This document shows, in pieces, positions 6,586 through 8,359 of a DNA stretch of 8,359 nucleotides (its first letter is position 1; each line of letters starts with the position of its first letter). A program made the translations under genes and the position numbers. The DNA is from an uncultured Clostridia bacterium (lineage in GTDB: Bacteria; Bacillota; Clostridia; TANB77; CAG-508). The notes beneath the pieces were generated by a model that did no database searches, had not been told where the DNA came from, and was given only the letters and a program-made list of their open reading frames with translations. The stretch is from contig CANRBO010000049.1 of assembly GCA_947628885.1 (NCBI GenBank), positions 1 through 8,359 of the forward strand, written 5' to 3'.

Positions 6586-8136
6586 TTATATTTTCATTGC
6601 CCTTAAAGAATTTAATACTGCTATTAAAGTAACTCCAACATCTGCGAAAACTGCTAACCACATTTCTGCCATACCCATTGCACTTAACACTAATATTAGT
6701 ATTTTTATTAGAATAGCAAATGCAATATTTTGTTTTGCAATTTTTATTGTACGCTTAGATATCTCTATTGCTTTAGGAATCTTTGACAATTCATCTGTCA
6801 TTATTACTACATCAGCTGCTTCCATTGCAGCATCTGAGCCCAATCCACCCATTGCGATTCCTACATCTACTGTTGTTAAAACTGGACTGTCATTTACTCC
6901 GTCTCCTACAAATGCAATTTTATTTTCTGAGTTATTTTTTATTAATTTTTTGGTTTCATTTATTTTGTCTGCTGGTAAAAGCTCGGCATATATTTCATTA
7001 ATGCCTAACTCCTTTCCTACTCTTGTTGCTTCTTCCTTTTTGTCTCCTGTAAGCATTATAATTTTATGTATACCAATCTTTTTTAACTCTTCAATTGCAG
7101 CCTTAGTATCTGATTTTATTTCATCCGAAATGATAATTTTTCCAACATATTCATTTTCTACTGCAATGTATATAACTGTTCCGTATTCTTCTTCATTTAT
7201 TTCTGTCTCTTCATTATTTGCTTCTTTGTTTTTTACTTTTGTCTCTTCTTCTAATGTTTCTTTTAATAATACGATGTTTCCTATTACTACTTTTTTGTTG
7301 TCAATGGCACATTTTATACCTTTTCCCGGTATTTCTTCCAAATCGCTTATTCTGTTTATGTCAACTTTTTTGTTATATAATTTTTTTATAGAAGTAGCTA
7401 TTGGATGATTTGAAAAATGTTCTGCCAAGGCTACATACTCAATAAGTTGCTCCTTGCTTATATCTTCAGGGATTATTTCTTGAACTTCAAATTTTCCTTT
7501 TGTTAGAGTTCCGGTTTTATCAAAAGCAATTGTATCTACTCGTGCAAGAGAATCCATGTAACTGCTTCCTTTTATTAATATTCCATGCTTTGACGCACAA
7601 CCTATTCCACCAAAAAAGCTAAGTGGCACGGAAATGACTAATGCACAAGGGCATGAAATAACTAAAAATGTTAAAGCTCTATATATCCACTCATATAGAG
7701 TATTCGTTTTTGTTAGTGTCCCAAATGCTAATATACATATTGCTAATATTATTACAATTGGTGTATAGATTTTAGAAAATTTAGTAATAAATTTTTCTGT
7801 ACTTGCCTTTTTATCCACAGCATTTTCAACTAATTCTAATATTTTAGATACTGTTGATTCTGCATATTTTTTTGTTACTTTTACCGTAATAATTCCTTGC
7901 ATGTTTATAGAACCACTAAGTACTGCATCATTTTTTGCAACACTTACTGGATTGCTCTCTCCTGTCAAACTTGATGTATCAATCATTGACTTTCCTTCAA
8001 TAACAATACCGTCTAAAGGAATTTTTTCTCCGGGTTTTATAATAATCTCATCATTTATCTGCACATCTTCAGGATTTTTCTTTGCAATAGTCCCATTTGG
8101 CATCTTAACATTTGCAAAATCAGGCTTAATGTTCAT
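6586..8136 (-). CDS. Heavy-metal P1B-type ATPase (Zn/Cd/Pb class), 5' part missing
   Basis: This is a membrane pump that exports divalent metal ions using ATP, of the CadA/ZntA (P1B-2) kind. Counting from the ATG at 8134-8136, the visible 516 residues contain the actuator domain (KPGEKIPLDG 34-43, TGES 58-61), a TM helix (124-140), the TM6 metal site C162-P163-C164, phosphorylation site D206 in DKTGTLT, H244-P245 in the nucleotide domain, MLTGD (361-365), GDGVND (411-416) and two C-terminal helices with FADVG (497-501). The D499-x-G motif in the last helix points to Zn/Cd rather than Cu. Family sequence continues upstream of this ATG (KSKKSITEL, 8137-8163), and no ribosome site precedes it, so this is not the true start. 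The expected TM1-TM4 (and any N-terminal metal-binding domain) are absent from the rest of the window. An acidic, Asn/Lys-rich stretch (about 295-318) interrupts the nucleotide domain. The gene is probably broken or joined to foreign sequence near 8164. Confidence 0.9.
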   Translation of the reverse strand: MNIKPDFANVKMPNGTIAKKNPEDVQINDEIIIKPGEKIPLDGIVIEGKSMIDTSSLTGESNPVSVAKNDAVLSGSINMQGIITVKVTKKYAESTVSKILELVENAVDKKASTEKFITKFSKIYTPIVIILAICILAFGTLTKTNTLYEWIYRALTFLVISCPCALVISVPLSFFGGIGCASKHGILIKGSSYMDSLARVDTIAFDKTGTLTKGKFEVQEIIPEDISKEQLIEYVALAEHFSNHPIATSIKKLYNKKVDINRISDLEEIPGKGIKCAIDNKKVVIGNIVLLKETLEEETKVKNKEANNEETEINEEEYGTVIYIAVENEYVGKIIISDEIKSDTKAAIEELKKIGIHKIIMLTGDKKEEATRVGKELGINEIYAELLPADKINETKKLIKNNSENKIAFVGDGVNDSPVLTTVDVGIAMGGLGSDAAMEAADVVIMTDELSKIPKAIEISKRTIKIAKQNIAFAILIKILILVLSAMGMAEMWLAVFADVGVTLIAVLNSLRAMKI

Positions 8137-8359
8137 TAATTCTGTAATTGACTTTTTAGATTTTTCTTCACCTATCTTTTCAAATAGATTATCTAGACTT
8201 ACATCTTCTTTTTCTTTGCGTGGAGATGGTGATTTTATTTCAGTTAAAGACTTTATTTCGCTATATGAAAACTTTGTTTTCTTTAGTTATCAGGGAAACC
8301 ACGGTGTTGGTTATTGTAAAGAATTGACCTTGAGCGATGATCCTTCACTAGTTATTTAC
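8137..8359 (-). other. Anomalous sequence abutting the 5' side of the ATPase gene
   Basis: The ATPase frame stays open from 8136 to 8286 but has no ATG, GTG or TTG in that stretch, and it meets a TAA at 8287-8289. The first codons (KSKKSITEL, to 8163) fit the ATPase. Beyond them the frame encodes a charged, Lys/Glu/Ser-rich segment (including SPSPRKEKEDVSLDNL) where transmembrane helices should be. The other two minus frames have stops and no hydrophobic run. From about 8282 to the window end, composition becomes visibly richer in G and C, and all three minus frames are closed. This may be a true deletion or recombination scar, a different gene's fragment, or an assembly join; the sequence alone cannot decide. 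Confidence 0.55.

Noticed and set aside
7643..7651. CPC in TM6 of the ATPase taken as evidence for a copper pump
   Set aside because: CPC is shared by Cu and Zn/Cd classes. The last-helix Asp in FADVG and the lack of the Asn/Tyr and Met/Ser pattern of copper pumps favour the Zn/Cd/Pb class.
8129..8359. Plus-strand open frame running off the window end, with a plausible-looking tail (GNHGVGYCKELTLSDDPSL)
   Set aside because: The first half is the antisense of the ATPase-side frame and looks like a shadow. The last 26 codons or so could be real coding, but I cannot match them to a family and there is no supporting start or ribosome site, so I report only the anomaly of the region.

Overview
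The window is AT-rich DNA of low-GC Gram-positive type, most likely from an endospore-forming member of the Clostridia, possibly an uncultured gut lineage (inference). The grounds are strong AGGAGG-type ribosome sites, near-perfect sigma-A promoters with 17-bp spacers, a complete cotJABC spore-coat operon, a short pyruvate kinase without the extra C-terminal domain of Bacillus, and A/T-ending codon use throughout.

Layout, left to right. (1) 1-568, minus: the N-terminal 189 codons of a manganese-dependent inorganic pyrophosphatase (ppaC), with its own consensus promoter at 603-631. (2) 793-2049, plus: the cotJA-cotJB-cotJC operon, with overlapping or nearly abutting genes, behind a sporulation (sigma-K/sigma-E-like) promoter at 739-766. 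(3) 2116-2141: one hairpin that appears to terminate both cotJC and the convergent pyk. (4) 2140-3579, minus: a divergent pyruvate kinase (pyk). (5) 3580-3900: a 321-bp non-coding region with a consensus pyk promoter, a leader of about 95 nt with two inverted repeats, and reiterated TTTCAAC motifs. (6) 3901-6480, minus: an alpha-glucan (glycogen/maltodextrin) phosphorylase (glgP) with its own consensus promoter at 6540-6568. (7) 6586 to about 8163, minus: the catalytic half of a Zn/Cd-type P1B ATPase. (8) About 8164-8359: a stretch that does not fit the ATPase gene. The expected membrane helices TM1-TM4 are missing, and the frame instead runs into a charged segment with no start codon and then a stop at 8287-8289.

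How the parts work together: the three complete or nearly complete metabolic genes suit an energy-storage and fermentative lifestyle. GlgP would release glucose-1-phosphate from storage glucan, Pyk makes ATP at the end of glycolysis, and PpaC pulls biosynthetic reactions by removing pyrophosphate. The CotJ operon belongs to mother-cell coat assembly. CotJC keeps all the manganese-catalase ligands.

I see no CRISPR array, rRNA, tRNA, insertion sequence or defence system, and no wholly new system. The points most worth checking are the broken 5' side of the P-type ATPase, the mixed cation-site signature in pyruvate kinase, and the repeat structure around the pyk promoter.
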